Below are positions 42,997 to 51,930 of a DNA stretch of 64,000 nucleotides, in pieces. This DNA comes from Bog-473 sp963779735 (lineage in GTDB: Bacteria; Actinomycetota; Acidimicrobiia; Acidimicrobiales; RAAP-2). Both the position numbers and the translations under genes were made by a program. Below the pieces are notes generated by a model. It was not told where the DNA came from. It worked only from the letters and a program-made list of their open reading frames with translations, and did not search any database. The stretch's first letter is position 1. Each line of letters starts with the position of its first letter. The DNA is taken from NCBI GenBank assembly GCA_963779735.1, contig CAVZZJ010000007.1, forward strand, positions 186,001-250,000, in the 5' to 3' direction.

Positions 42997-45516
42997 CTAC
43001 TCCGCTCGCAGCACCAGGGCGGTGGGGGTGCGCGCCGCTATCCGGCCGGGAAGGGCCGCCGCCAGTATGGCGAGGACCACCGTGCCCAGGGCGATCACGA
43101 CGACTTCGGCGACCGGCACCGAAGGCGCGGGCACGGCGTAGATCGCCCGGGCGAAGAGGATCCAGAGCCAGCGACCCACGGCGATCCCCATCGGCACGCC
43201 GATGACGATCCCGACGAGGGCGGCGACCGACGCCTGCCAGGCCACGGCGGCGGCCAGCTGGCGCTGGGTGAAGCCGAGCGTCTTGAGCATGGCCAGTTCC
43301 CGCCGCCGGCGGCGGACCGACGCCGCCAGGGTGAGACCGAGGGCCACCACCGCCCCGAGAGCAAGCCCGGAGGCCAGGAGGGCCGGCGTGGAGCCGGTCG
43401 ACTGGTAGTTGACGATCTCGGCGGGCCGCTGGACCGACAGCACGGCGTAGGTGTTGCCCACCGTGTTGGGGTCGGCGGCCGTCACCCGGTCCGCCGCCTC
43501 GACGATGCGTTGCAGGGACGCCCGGCCCGCGGCCGGTGAGACGCCGCTCTCGAGCCGTACCACGTCGATGATCGGGCCGTTCTGGTTGGGGTCGGGGTTG
43601 GTGATGGCCCGTCTGAAGGCGGCGGGAACCAGGCCGATGGGAATCAACGCCCCGGTCCCCATGGAGGGATGGAGGTGCCCGCTCACCCCTACGGCCGGCA
43701 GGGTGGCCGTGCCCACGATCACCAGGGACGTGGGCGGGACGTAGACCGGCGCGTCCTTGGGGGTTCCGTAGGTGAGCGACACGGTTTGGCCGACCTTCTT
43801 GTGGAGTGCGGCCAGGGTCGCCGAGCCCACGACGATCTGGTTGTTGGCCTCGACGGCGTGCCCCGAGAGGATCGGGGGACCCAGCGGGGCCCGCGCGCTG
43901 GTCAAGAGGACCGGAACGGTGAGTCCGTCCATCTGCACGTTGGCGAACGTGTACCCGGTCCACGCGGCCACGTCCCGGTCCTTGCTCAGGAGGTGTCCGA
44001 CGACCGGCGGGATGTTGTCGGTCCCCGGGGAGTTGATGGCGTAGCTCCAATTCCACCCGTAGAGGGCGGGATGGGAGTCGAGGGTGGCGAGGCTACTGCC
44101 GAATGTGACGGTGGCCACCACGACCGCCACCGCCAGCACGGCGCCCATGAGCGCAGAGCGAACCGGCACCGCCGTGCGGCCATGGCCACGCTGCAGTGAG
44201 AAGCGCAGGCCGGCGAGGGCCGGCTCGGGCAGCCCGGAGCGTGCGGCCACCTCAATGACCCGGGTCGTCCGTACGGGCTCCTGGCCTTCGCCGAACCGAG
44301 TCGCCCGGCGATAGGCGAGGGCGACGGTGAGGGCGCCGAGGCCGAGGCTCAACACCGCGAAGCCACCCAGGAGCACGGTCCAGTCCACGGCGATACCCGG
44401 TGACGGATCGACCTGCCTGGCCGGGCCGATCGGCGTCAACGGCGAGAGGGCGACGGCGACGCCAACCGCGAGCACCGAGCCCAGCAGGACCGCCCCCACC
44501 GTTCCGAGCACGGCGTCCGCCGTCATCGTCGCCCTATCGGCCCCGACGGATCGCAGGACGTTGAGGTCGTCGCCGTTCGTCCAAATTCGTCGACTGATGG
44601 CCTGGCCGGCGATGAGCAGCGCCGCCAGGCCGGCGATGATCCCGAACACGCCGAGGGCGATCGCCTCGGGCTTGGTCGCCCGCTCGACTTGGCCCTCCAC
44701 GACGGACGTGAGGTGGAAGCTGTAGGTGGACTCGGGCGGGAGCGCGTCCACGATCTCACGCTCCACGGTCGCCACCGCGCTGCTGCCGCCACGGAGGCGC
44801 AGGCCGTAGGTCGGGTAGACGGCGCTGGCGCGCAGGCGCCGGGTGAGAGCCGGGGTCATGACCACGTTCGTCGGGAAGCGGTCGACGTCGTCGTCGACGA
44901 CCTGGCTCGAGAACACCACAAGCCCCACCAGCTTGGCCGAGAAGCGCGCCGCAGGCCTTCCGGTCAGCGGGTTGAACCCGGCCTCCTCCGCCTGCTGTGC
45001 CGAGAAGGCGTCGAAGGGGACGGTCTCGCCGAGGTGCCACCCCGAGAGACGCGCCGCCTCGGCCGTCGCCACCATCTGGTCTGTGCTGGCCGGATCGGCC
45101 ATCCGGCCCCGGGTGACCGTCACCCGGTCCCGGGTGAAGTACATGCCCCCCTCGCTGCCGACCTCTTGCACCTCGTCGTCGTTGAAGGCGGCGGGGATCG
45201 GCTTCCCGTCCGGCGCGGCGGGGATGACGAGAAGATACGGGGCGCTGGCGACGTGCGCGACGTGGGGCAGGTGGGCGAGCTTCTCGTCGAGGTTCTCAGC
45301 GGAGAACGTGCTGACCACACTGGAGCTCTGGAACTGAAGGTCAGAGGCGTCCGTGGCGCGCAGGTAGGCGGGAAAGGCTGACTGCGTCCGCCGGGCCCCG
45401 GCGATGGAGGCCATGGCCAGGCCGCCCACCAGGCCGATCAGCAGGACGATGGAGAGATACCCGGCCCAGCGGCGCCGGAAGGTGGTACGGAATCGGTACC
45501 AGGCGACCGTCAGCAT
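42997..45516 (-). CDS. FtsX-type ABC transporter permease
   Basis: An 839-residue permease. A short cytoplasmic start, YRFRTTFRRRWAGYLSIVLL, leads into a first helix. A large external domain follows up to about residue 290. Then come a helix block at about 290-400, a second external domain, and four C-terminal helices including LLASGLALGAVVALGLTLAA, a block like those of MacB/FtsX permeases. It most resembles lipoprotein- or peptide-handling ABC permeases; no ATP-binding partner is adjacent. A close paralogue with the same start sequence lies at 49.2-51.7 kb, and the two bracket a 3.2-kb block. Start is ATG 45516. Confidence 0.85.
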   Translation of the reverse strand: MLTVAWYRFRTTFRRRWAGYLSIVLLIGLVGGLAMASIAGARRTQSAFPAYLRATDASDLQFQSSSVVSTFSAENLDEKLAHLPHVAHVASAPYLLVIPAAPDGKPIPAAFNDDEVQEVGSEGGMYFTRDRVTVTRGRMADPASTDQMVATAEAARLSGWHLGETVPFDAFSAQQAEEAGFNPLTGRPAARFSAKLVGLVVFSSQVVDDDVDRFPTNVVMTPALTRRLRASAVYPTYGLRLRGGSSAVATVEREIVDALPPESTYSFHLTSVVEGQVERATKPEAIALGVFGIIAGLAALLIAGQAISRRIWTNGDDLNVLRSVGADRATMTADAVLGTVGAVLLGSVLAVGVAVALSPLTPIGPARQVDPSPGIAVDWTVLLGGFAVLSLGLGALTVALAYRRATRFGEGQEPVRTTRVIEVAARSGLPEPALAGLRFSLQRGHGRTAVPVRSALMGAVLAVAVVVATVTFGSSLATLDSHPALYGWNWSYAINSPGTDNIPPVVGHLLSKDRDVAAWTGYTFANVQMDGLTVPVLLTSARAPLGPPILSGHAVEANNQIVVGSATLAALHKKVGQTVSLTYGTPKDAPVYVPPTSLVIVGTATLPAVGVSGHLHPSMGTGALIPIGLVPAAFRRAITNPDPNQNGPIIDVVRLESGVSPAAGRASLQRIVEAADRVTAADPNTVGNTYAVLSVQRPAEIVNYQSTGSTPALLASGLALGAVVALGLTLAASVRRRRRELAMLKTLGFTQRQLAAAVAWQASVAALVGIVIGVPMGIAVGRWLWILFARAIYAVPAPSVPVAEVVVIALGTVVLAILAAALPGRIAARTPTALVLRAE

Positions 45517-45797
45517 GCCGGCGCACGCGCTCGTCGAGGCATCCTCACCAGTGTGATGAAGCCCCGGCCGGGGGCCAAGGGGGGCAGCATGTGGTCACGC
45601 CCTTCGTGGCAGCACCCCGGCGCCTCTTCGACCAACTAGCCGTCCGGGCAGCCCATGGATGGCACCCTGGCACCCCCTTTACCATCCCACGGGCCCGGCC
45701 CGGACGGGCCATAAATTAATCACGACCCGCGATGGCACGGGCTTCGCTTTACGACCTTTTTACCTTGAGCCGGAGCGGCGCGCGAGTTGTCCATAGA
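45517..45797. other. Intergenic region upstream of permease and serine hydrolase
   Basis: About 280 bases with no gene. It contains an AT-rich patch (ATAAATTAATC near 45711) that is the best promoter candidate in this GC-rich DNA. A GGCCCG-N7-CGGGCC hairpin lies at 45692-45710. Both flanking genes start from this region and diverge. Confidence 0.5.
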
Positions 45798-46900
45798 GTG
45801 AGCGGATACGACGCCCCGCGGTCGTCCATGGTCGGGCCCTGCCCGCCCTTCTGCCGCTCCTGCTCTATCTGGGAGCGGTTTCACCCCTCGCCGCCCCCGT
45901 GGGGTCGATGTCGGCCCGCCCTGCGTCGACCGCGGTCGCACCGAACTCCGTTCAGGCGTTCGGCACATCGCAGCTGGGCGACCTGTCGGGTCAATCCCTC
46001 AACCAGCCGGTGGTCGGCATGGCGACGACCGCCGACGGGGGCGGCTACTGGTTGGTGGCACGTGACGGCGGGGTCTTCGCCTTCGGGGACGCCGCGTACA
46101 GCGGGAACCAGCTCAGCGACGCTTCGGTGCCGGCCGTCGCCATCTCCGGGAGCGGCGGTGATCACGGCTATCGCGTCGCCTTCGGCCAAGTTGAGGATCC
46201 GTTTGGCGCTTCGGTGGCGAGCTTCCTCTCACAGCGCGAGGGAACCGTGACGGCCGCTGTGTACGACGCCGGCTCCGGTGCCACCTTCGAGCTCAACCCG
46301 GGGGAGCTCCAGTGCACGGCGAGCATCGTCAAGGTCGACATCATGGCGACGGCCCTACAGGAGGCACAGGGGAGCGGCCAACCGATCCCATCGCCCGAAC
46401 TGGCCCTCATGCCACCCATGATTGAGCAGAGCGACAACGACGCCGCCACCGACCTGTGGAACGACGTCGGCGGTCCGGCGGCCGTCGCGCGCTACGGCAG
46501 GAATCTGGGAATGACGTCGACGACGCCGGCGTCGGCCTGGGGACTCACCACGACCACGGCGGCGGACCAGGTGCGCCTCGTCAGCGCGTTCGCCTATCGC
46601 AACACGGCCCTGTCCGATCAGTCGCGCGCCTACGGGCTGTCGCTGATGGAGAACGTGGAGCCGGACCAGGATTGGGGGGTCAGCGGTGGGGTTCCCGCCG
46701 GGGTCACGGTGGCGTTGAAGAACGGCTGGCTCCCCCTGTCGGCCGCCGACTGGCAGATAAACAGCATCGGGTACATCTCCGGAGCCGGACGAAACTACGT
46801 TCTGGCGGTCCTGAGCGACGGCAGCCCGACCGAGGCCTACGGGATCGCCACCATTGAGGGGCTGTCGAGCCTTGTCTTCTCCGACATGGCGCCCGACTAG
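45798..46900 (+). CDS. Secreted class-A-beta-lactamase-like serine hydrolase with N-terminal DGG-type repeat
   Basis: The clean frame from GTG 45899 gives 333 residues. One beta-propeller-like repeat (VVGMATTADGGGYWLVARDG, then GVFAFGDAAY) is followed by a serine beta-lactamase/DD-peptidase fold with SxxK (CTASIVKVD), SDN (MIEQSDNDAAT) and a KNG box (VALKNGWLPL) in place of KTG. The same frame upstream of 45899 encodes RALPALLPLLLYLGAVSPLA, a clear signal peptide. There is no start codon before a stop at 45794, and GTG 45798 is in another frame. So a one-base deletion near 45800-45825 or an unusual start is likely. It probably acts on peptidoglycan or another amide outside the cell. Confidence 0.8.
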
Positions 46901-47955
46901 CGCCGAGTCGACGGTTGGACCAGGTTCTCGAGCGGCTCACCGCGGGTCATTCGTCGCAGGTTGTCGACGATCAGATCGAGTGCGGCGTCCTCGTAGCCTT
47001 CGAGCGACACGGCAGTGTGGGGCGAGAGGTAGCAGTTGGGTGCGGTCCACAGCGGGCTGTCCGCGGGCGTGGGCTCCTGGGCGGTCACGTCCAGGACCGC
47101 GGCGGACAGATGACCGGAACGCAGCCCGTCGACGACGGCGTCCTCATCGACGATCGAACCGCGCGCCACGTTGCACAGGACCGCTCCGGGCTTCATGGAG
47201 CTGATCCGGTGAAGATCGAACAGGCCCGTCGTCTCGGGAGTCGCCGCAACCGAAATGACCACGGCGTCGCAGCGCCCGATCATCTCGTCCAGCTCGTCCG
47301 CGGCGAACAGCTCGTCCACGTCGGGATCGGCATCGCCCGGCGCCGCGCTGCGCCGGTTGGCGACGACGTGCATGCCGAAGGCGCGCGCTCGTCGCGCCGT
47401 CGCTCGACCGATCGCGCCCAGGCCCACGATTCCCAGCGTGCGACCCGCCATTCGCCGACCGTACATCGGCTCCCAACGTAGGGCGCTCTGTCGCTCGTCG
47501 AGCACACGGAAGTGCTTCCACACCTGAAGGAGCCGCCCCATCACGAATTCGGCGATGGGCACGGCGGACAGCCCGGCACCGCTCGTCACCACGACGTCCC
47601 GTGCCGCCAGTCCCGCGACGTCGAGGTGTTCGGTGCCGGCGCTGATGGTCTGGACCCACTCGAGCGACCGGGCCCTCTCGAGCATGCCCGTCGGCAGATC
47701 GAGCGCCACGGCGACGTTCGTGCGTTCGAGGGCGGCCCAGTCGTCTTCGCCGAGCTCCGGTGCCCCGGCCAGGAGGGCCTCGGTGGCCTTCCCGGTGGAT
47801 CGGGCGTTGCGCAGGGCGGCCTCCTCCTGGTAAGGGATCACGTGAATCTCCACCTCCGGCGCAACGGACTCAAGGCGTGCGCGGGCGGTCTCGGTCAGGT
47901 TCACCGGAGACAGGAAGGTGAGGACCAGCGGCTTGCCCGCCCGCCTCGTCCCCAT
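46897..47955 (-). CDS. D-isomer-specific 2-hydroxyacid dehydrogenase
   Basis: A 352-residue NAD-dependent dehydrogenase. LGIVGLGAIGRATARRARAF is the Rossmann motif, preceded by LSAVPIAEFVMG. Catalytic residues are Arg in NVARGSIVDEDAVVD, Glu in VTAQEPTPADSPLW and His in LSPHTAVSLEGY. Family members interconvert 2-oxo acids and D-2-hydroxyacids. The N-terminal part (FLSPVNLTETARARLESVAP) is less conserved. ATG 47955 lies after a region of repeated ATGGGG units. It shares four bases with the end of the serine hydrolase gene (convergent). Probably co-transcribed with the FMN hydroxyacid dehydrogenase. Confidence 0.9.
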   Translation of the reverse strand: MGTRRAGKPLVLTFLSPVNLTETARARLESVAPEVEIHVIPYQEEAALRNARSTGKATEALLAGAPELGEDDWAALERTNVAVALDLPTGMLERARSLEWVQTISAGTEHLDVAGLAARDVVVTSGAGLSAVPIAEFVMGRLLQVWKHFRVLDERQSALRWEPMYGRRMAGRTLGIVGLGAIGRATARRARAFGMHVVANRRSAAPGDADPDVDELFAADELDEMIGRCDAVVISVAATPETTGLFDLHRISSMKPGAVLCNVARGSIVDEDAVVDGLRSGHLSAAVLDVTAQEPTPADSPLWTAPNCYLSPHTAVSLEGYEDAALDLIVDNLRRMTRGEPLENLVQPSTRR

Positions 47956-47999
47956 TAGCGCGCCCCCATCAGCGCGCCCCCATCAGGCCGCCCCATCAG
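47952..47999. repeat. Tandem TGATGGGG-type repeats at a start region
   Basis: On the minus strand, three near-identical units of 13-14 bases (TGATGGGGCGGCC, then TGATGGGGGCGCGC twice) run from the stop of the FMN dehydrogenase to the ATGGGG start of the D-hydroxyacid dehydrogenase. Each unit repeats an ATGGGG that could initiate translation. Confidence 0.85.
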
Positions 48000-49036
48000 A
48001 CGGCGCAGACCAGGTCTCGGGTCACGGCGCCGACCTCGCACACGCCGCAGAGCGCCATGGCGCGCTCGAGGTTGGCTCGCAGCTCCTCCAGGACACCGCC
48101 CGCGGCCGTCTCGCCGCCGATCGCCAGCCCCCACAGGACCGGCCTCCCGACCATGACCGCCGTCGCTCCGAGGGCGAGCGCCTTCAGGACATCGGCCCCC
48201 GAGCGAACGCCGCCGTCGACGTACACCTCGCCCCTCCCCGCGAGTGCGTCGACCACCTCGGGCAATGCCGTCGCGGTCGGGACGCATCCGGGTAGCTGGC
48301 GGCCGCCATGGTTCGAGACCGCTATGGCATCGGCCCCGGCGTCGATGCAGCGGGCGGCATCGTCACCTCGCAGTATGCCCTTGACGACCAAGGGCAGTCC
48401 GGTCCAGGAGCGTAGGTCGGCCAGGTCGTCGAAGGTGAGATCCGTGGCGTAGTCCGCCGCGACGCGGAGCACGTCGGGAGCGTCCTCGTCCGGTGCGAGG
48501 TTCGGAAGCGGGAGGCCGTTGTTCAGGGTTCGGCCGGCTCGGCCGGCCGGAGGAGGAGGGGAGTGGCTGCCGGGCGAGTCGACGGTCAGGACCACGGCCT
48601 GGCACCCGGCGGCGGCGGCGCGCTCGAGGCTGGCGCGGGTCAGGCCGCGGTCGCGGCGCACGTACGCCTGCATCCAGCGGGCGCCGGCCGGCGCGGCGGC
48701 GCCGATCTCCTCAACCGAGGTGGTAGCGACCATGGAGACCACGTAGACAATCCCGGCGGCGGCGGCGGCCCGTGCGGTGGCGAGCTCACCGTCGGGGCAG
48801 AAGAGCCGGTGCATGGCCGTCGGCGCGACCATGATCGGCGCCTTGGTGGGTGTCCCCAGGAGCGTGGTCGCGGTCGAGACGTGCGTGACGTCACCGAGCA
48901 TGTGAGGACGGAGCCGGAGACGCTCCCATGCCGCGACGTTGGTGACGACGGAATCGCCCGCCCCTCCGCTGGCGTAGCCGAAGGTCGTGGGGTCGAGGTT
49001 CGAGGCGGCGTCCGCCTCGAGGCAGGACAGATCCAT
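47996..49036 (-). CDS. FMN-dependent alpha-hydroxyacid dehydrogenase/oxidase
   Basis: A 346-residue TIM-barrel flavoprotein of the L-lactate dehydrogenase / glycolate oxidase / mandelate dehydrogenase family. Landmarks: VTHVSTATTLLGTPTKAPIM, VAPTAMHRLFCPDGELATAR, VVLTVDSPG, LPLVVKGILRGDDA (active Lys) and AIAVSNHGGRQL (catalytic His and substrate Arg), then VYVDGGVRSGADVLKALALG. All active-site residues are present. It oxidises an L-2-hydroxyacid to the 2-oxoacid. With the adjacent D-specific dehydrogenase it could racemise or shuttle a 2-hydroxyacid. A MftD-type role is possible by family but not supported by context. Confidence 0.9.
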   Translation of the reverse strand: MDLSCLEADAASNLDPTTFGYASGGAGDSVVTNVAAWERLRLRPHMLGDVTHVSTATTLLGTPTKAPIMVAPTAMHRLFCPDGELATARAAAAAGIVYVVSMVATTSVEEIGAAAPAGARWMQAYVRRDRGLTRASLERAAAAGCQAVVLTVDSPGSHSPPPPAGRAGRTLNNGLPLPNLAPDEDAPDVLRVAADYATDLTFDDLADLRSWTGLPLVVKGILRGDDAARCIDAGADAIAVSNHGGRQLPGCVPTATALPEVVDALAGRGEVYVDGGVRSGADVLKALALGATAVMVGRPVLWGLAIGGETAAGGVLEELRANLERAMALCGVCEVGAVTRDLVCAV

Positions 49037-49178
49037 TACGGGTCGACGCTACCGTTTTCGCGCCGCCACCGCTCTATGACCGGGAGGTCAAGAGGCACAA
49101 CGAGAAGCGTTCGATGCTGACATGGGGTCGCACGACGGCCGCGAACGGATCGGCCAGGCAGTCCGTTGTGGAACGGCG

Positions 49179-51713
49179 TCACTCCGTGCGCAGGACCAGT
49201 GCCGTCGGCGTCCTCGCCGCGATCCGGCCCGGGAGCGCGGCCACGACGTTGGCGAAGACCAGCGCTCCCAGGGCGACGAGGATCACCGACACGACCGGCA
49301 CGGTGGGGTCGGGTACGGCGTCGATGTTGCGGGCGAACACCGTCCACAGCTGTCGTCCGAGGACGATCCCGAGCGGAACGCCCACGGTGACGCCGACGAG
49401 GGCGGTGACCGTCGACTGCCAGGCGACCACGGCAGCCAACTGCCGCGGGGTGAATCCGAGCGACTTCAGCAGGGCCAGGTCCCGTCGGCGGTGGCGGACC
49501 GACGCCACCAAGGTGAGGGCGAGGGCCACGACGGCGCCGACGGCGAGGCCCACCGCCAGGATGACCGGCGTGGAGCCGATGCTGCGGTAGTTCACGATCT
49601 GCACCGGGCGCTGCACGCCCAGAACGGTGACGTAGTTGCCGGCGGCATTGGGATCGCTGGCAAACGCCTGGTTGGCTGCGGCGGCGATCCGTTGCAGGTT
49701 GGCCCGGCCCGCCACCGGGCTCACCCCGCCCCGCAGCCGCACGAAGACCAGCTCGGGGCCGTTGAGGGTCGGATCCGAGCTGTTGACCGCCTTTTGAAAG
49801 GCGTTCGGCAAGACCCCAAGGGGGACCAGGGCCCCCGTGCCCATGGAGGTGTGGTCGGCCACGAAGCTCGAGTAGCCAACCGCTGGAAATGTCGCGGTGC
49901 CCACGATCTGCAGCCGGGTCGGCGCCACGTAGATCGGAGCGTCCTTGGGAGTCCCGATGCTCATCGTGACCCAGTCGCCCAGATGCTTGTGGAGCTGGGA
50001 TAGCGTGGCCGCCCCCAGGACGATCTGACGATTGGCGTCGAGGTCGTGCCCGGACAAGATGGGGGGAGCCACCTTGGGGCGGAGGTTGCTGATCAGGAAG
50101 GGGACGGTCTGGCCGTCGATCCCGGCGTCGCTGTAGTCGACTCCCGACCAGGCGGCGACGTCGGGGTCGCGATCGAGGAGCTTCAACGCCTGCGGGGGGA
50201 CGTTGTTGGATGGGGTGATCATGTAGCTCCAGTTCCACCCGTACAAGGCGGGGCTCGACACGAGGGTGTGCAAGCCGCTGGCGAAGGTGAGCGTGCCCAC
50301 CAGCAAGGCGACCGCGAGCACGGTGCCCAACAAGGTCGAGCGCACGGGTACGGCGGTTCGTCCCCGCCCGGGCTCGAGCGCGAACCGCACCCCGATCACG
50401 CCGGCGACCGGCAGTCCGGCCGCTTCGGCCCCGTGAGCGGCCCGCGAACCCCTGTCCACCACCAACCGCCTCAGCGAGACCCGGCTGGGCGCTCCGCGAT
50501 ACGCCAGCGCCACCGCCGCCGATCCCAGACCGACCATCAGCACCAAGAGCCCGATGCCGAGCACCGTCCAATCGAAGGCGATCCCCGGATGGGGGTAGAC
50601 GGGGCGAACCGGGCCCAGGGGGCTGAACGGCGAGAGTGCGACCGCCACGGCCACGGCCACCAACGAACCGACGACCACGGCGGCCAGGACGCCGATCAGC
50701 CCGTCTCCGGCGGCCGCCACCGGATCGGCCCCCAGGGCCCGCAGTATGCGGCGGTCGTCGTCATCCCAGCGCAACTGGCGGGAGACGGCCTGCACGCCCA
50801 AGACCAGCGCCACGAGGGCGGCGATCGCTCCGAAGGCACCCAGGGCTACAGACTCGGGCTTGATCGCCAGCTCCACCTCGGTCACGACCCGGGAGGTCAC
50901 GTGGAAGTTGTAGGTCATGTGCGCGGGTACCACGCCGATGACCTCCCGCTCCACTGCAGTGACGTCAACCCTGCCGTGGTCGAGCTGGATCCCGTATCCG
51001 ATTGAGGCACCGGCCCGCGCAGACTTGGTCATCGCCTCCCGGAGGAGCGCCGGGGTGACCACCGTGAAGCCGTAGGCCCGGTCGATGTCGTCCTGGACCA
51101 CCTGGTTGTCCAGGGTGACGATTCCCACCAGCCTCGCCGGCACGCGGAGGACGGGGGCGACCTTCGGCGTGCCGAACCCGGGCAGGTTCATCTCCGAGGG
51201 GTCGTACAACCCCAGTGGCACCAGCTGGCCGAGATGCACCCCGAGCAGACGCGCGGCGCTGGCGGTCATCATGATCTCGTCCACCCGCTCCGGGTCGGCC
51301 AGCCGGCCCTGCGTCGCGGTCAACCGGTCCTGCTCGTAGAACTCTCCATCCAGGCTGCCCAGGGTGACGACGAGGTTCGCCGTACTCAACCGCGGGGCGC
51401 CGTCCGCCGTCAAGGGGATGAGGGTGGGCGAGGCGACGTCCCTGACCCGCTCGACGCCGGCCAGGTGAGCGATCTTGCCGTCCAACGGCGGTCCGGGTCC
51501 GCCGCCGGTTGCCGGGTCGTAGACGGCGACGTTCAGGTCCGACGGGTTGGTTCCGGCCAGAAAGGCCGGGTAGGACGACTGGGTACGGCGGGCACCGGCG
51601 ATGGAGGCCATGGCCAGGCCACCCACGAGCCCTATGAGGACGACGATGGCCAGATAGCCGGGCCACCGACGTCGGAACGTGGCCCGGAACCGGTACCAAG
51701 AGACGGTCAGCAC
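49179..51713 (-). CDS. FtsX-type ABC transporter permease, paralogue
   Basis: An 844-residue protein from GTG 51713, in the same position relative to the sequence as the start of the paralogue (LTVSWYRFRATFRRRW versus LTVAWYRFRTTFRRRW). The frame is open to 52124, but that extension overlaps the ThpR gene on the other strand and is rejected. Same layout: N-terminal helix, large external domain with NQVVQDDIDRAYGFTVVTPA, a central helix block, a second external domain, and C-terminal helices ending VVAALPGRIAARTPTALVLR, nearly identical to the other copy. No ATPase gene is adjacent. Function as in the paralogue, unknown substrate. Confidence 0.85.
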   Translation of the reverse strand: MLTVSWYRFRATFRRRWPGYLAIVVLIGLVGGLAMASIAGARRTQSSYPAFLAGTNPSDLNVAVYDPATGGGPGPPLDGKIAHLAGVERVRDVASPTLIPLTADGAPRLSTANLVVTLGSLDGEFYEQDRLTATQGRLADPERVDEIMMTASAARLLGVHLGQLVPLGLYDPSEMNLPGFGTPKVAPVLRVPARLVGIVTLDNQVVQDDIDRAYGFTVVTPALLREAMTKSARAGASIGYGIQLDHGRVDVTAVEREVIGVVPAHMTYNFHVTSRVVTEVELAIKPESVALGAFGAIAALVALVLGVQAVSRQLRWDDDDRRILRALGADPVAAAGDGLIGVLAAVVVGSLVAVAVAVALSPFSPLGPVRPVYPHPGIAFDWTVLGIGLLVLMVGLGSAAVALAYRGAPSRVSLRRLVVDRGSRAAHGAEAAGLPVAGVIGVRFALEPGRGRTAVPVRSTLLGTVLAVALLVGTLTFASGLHTLVSSPALYGWNWSYMITPSNNVPPQALKLLDRDPDVAAWSGVDYSDAGIDGQTVPFLISNLRPKVAPPILSGHDLDANRQIVLGAATLSQLHKHLGDWVTMSIGTPKDAPIYVAPTRLQIVGTATFPAVGYSSFVADHTSMGTGALVPLGVLPNAFQKAVNSSDPTLNGPELVFVRLRGGVSPVAGRANLQRIAAAANQAFASDPNAAGNYVTVLGVQRPVQIVNYRSIGSTPVILAVGLAVGAVVALALTLVASVRHRRRDLALLKSLGFTPRQLAAVVAWQSTVTALVGVTVGVPLGIVLGRQLWTVFARNIDAVPDPTVPVVSVILVALGALVFANVVAALPGRIAARTPTALVLRTE

Positions 51714-51930
51714 GCCGGTGGTCCCGGTGGTTTCCCCACTTACGGCAGCGTCGTCGACGGCATCACGCGTCGGTGTCTCGTGCGCACCACGTGGCCAGTG
51801 TGGTGGATGACGGGTTGAGCGGCCAAGGTGGCCAGCATCCGGATCGTGGTCGTGCCAGCATCCCCGGGCGACCCATGCGGTCCTTCGGGCCCACTCGGCG
51901 CGCCTGGCCGTCGGCCGGGCACACTGTGGC

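Noticed and set aside
40877..44056. A 1059-codon leftward open frame
   Set aside because: It crosses the SnoaL-like, protease and PdxH genes and part of the permease in a wrong frame. Its product is Arg/Gly/Pro-rich without motifs, the usual shadow in high-GC DNA.
45899..46900. Antibiotic-resistance beta-lactamase
   Set aside because: SxxK and SDN are present, but the third box is KNG and I see no omega-loop Glu. The attached surface-protein repeat points to an envelope hydrolase.
49036..50571. A 511-codon leftward open frame
   Set aside because: It lies entirely in a second frame of the FtsX-type permease gene; Arg-rich shadow without domains.
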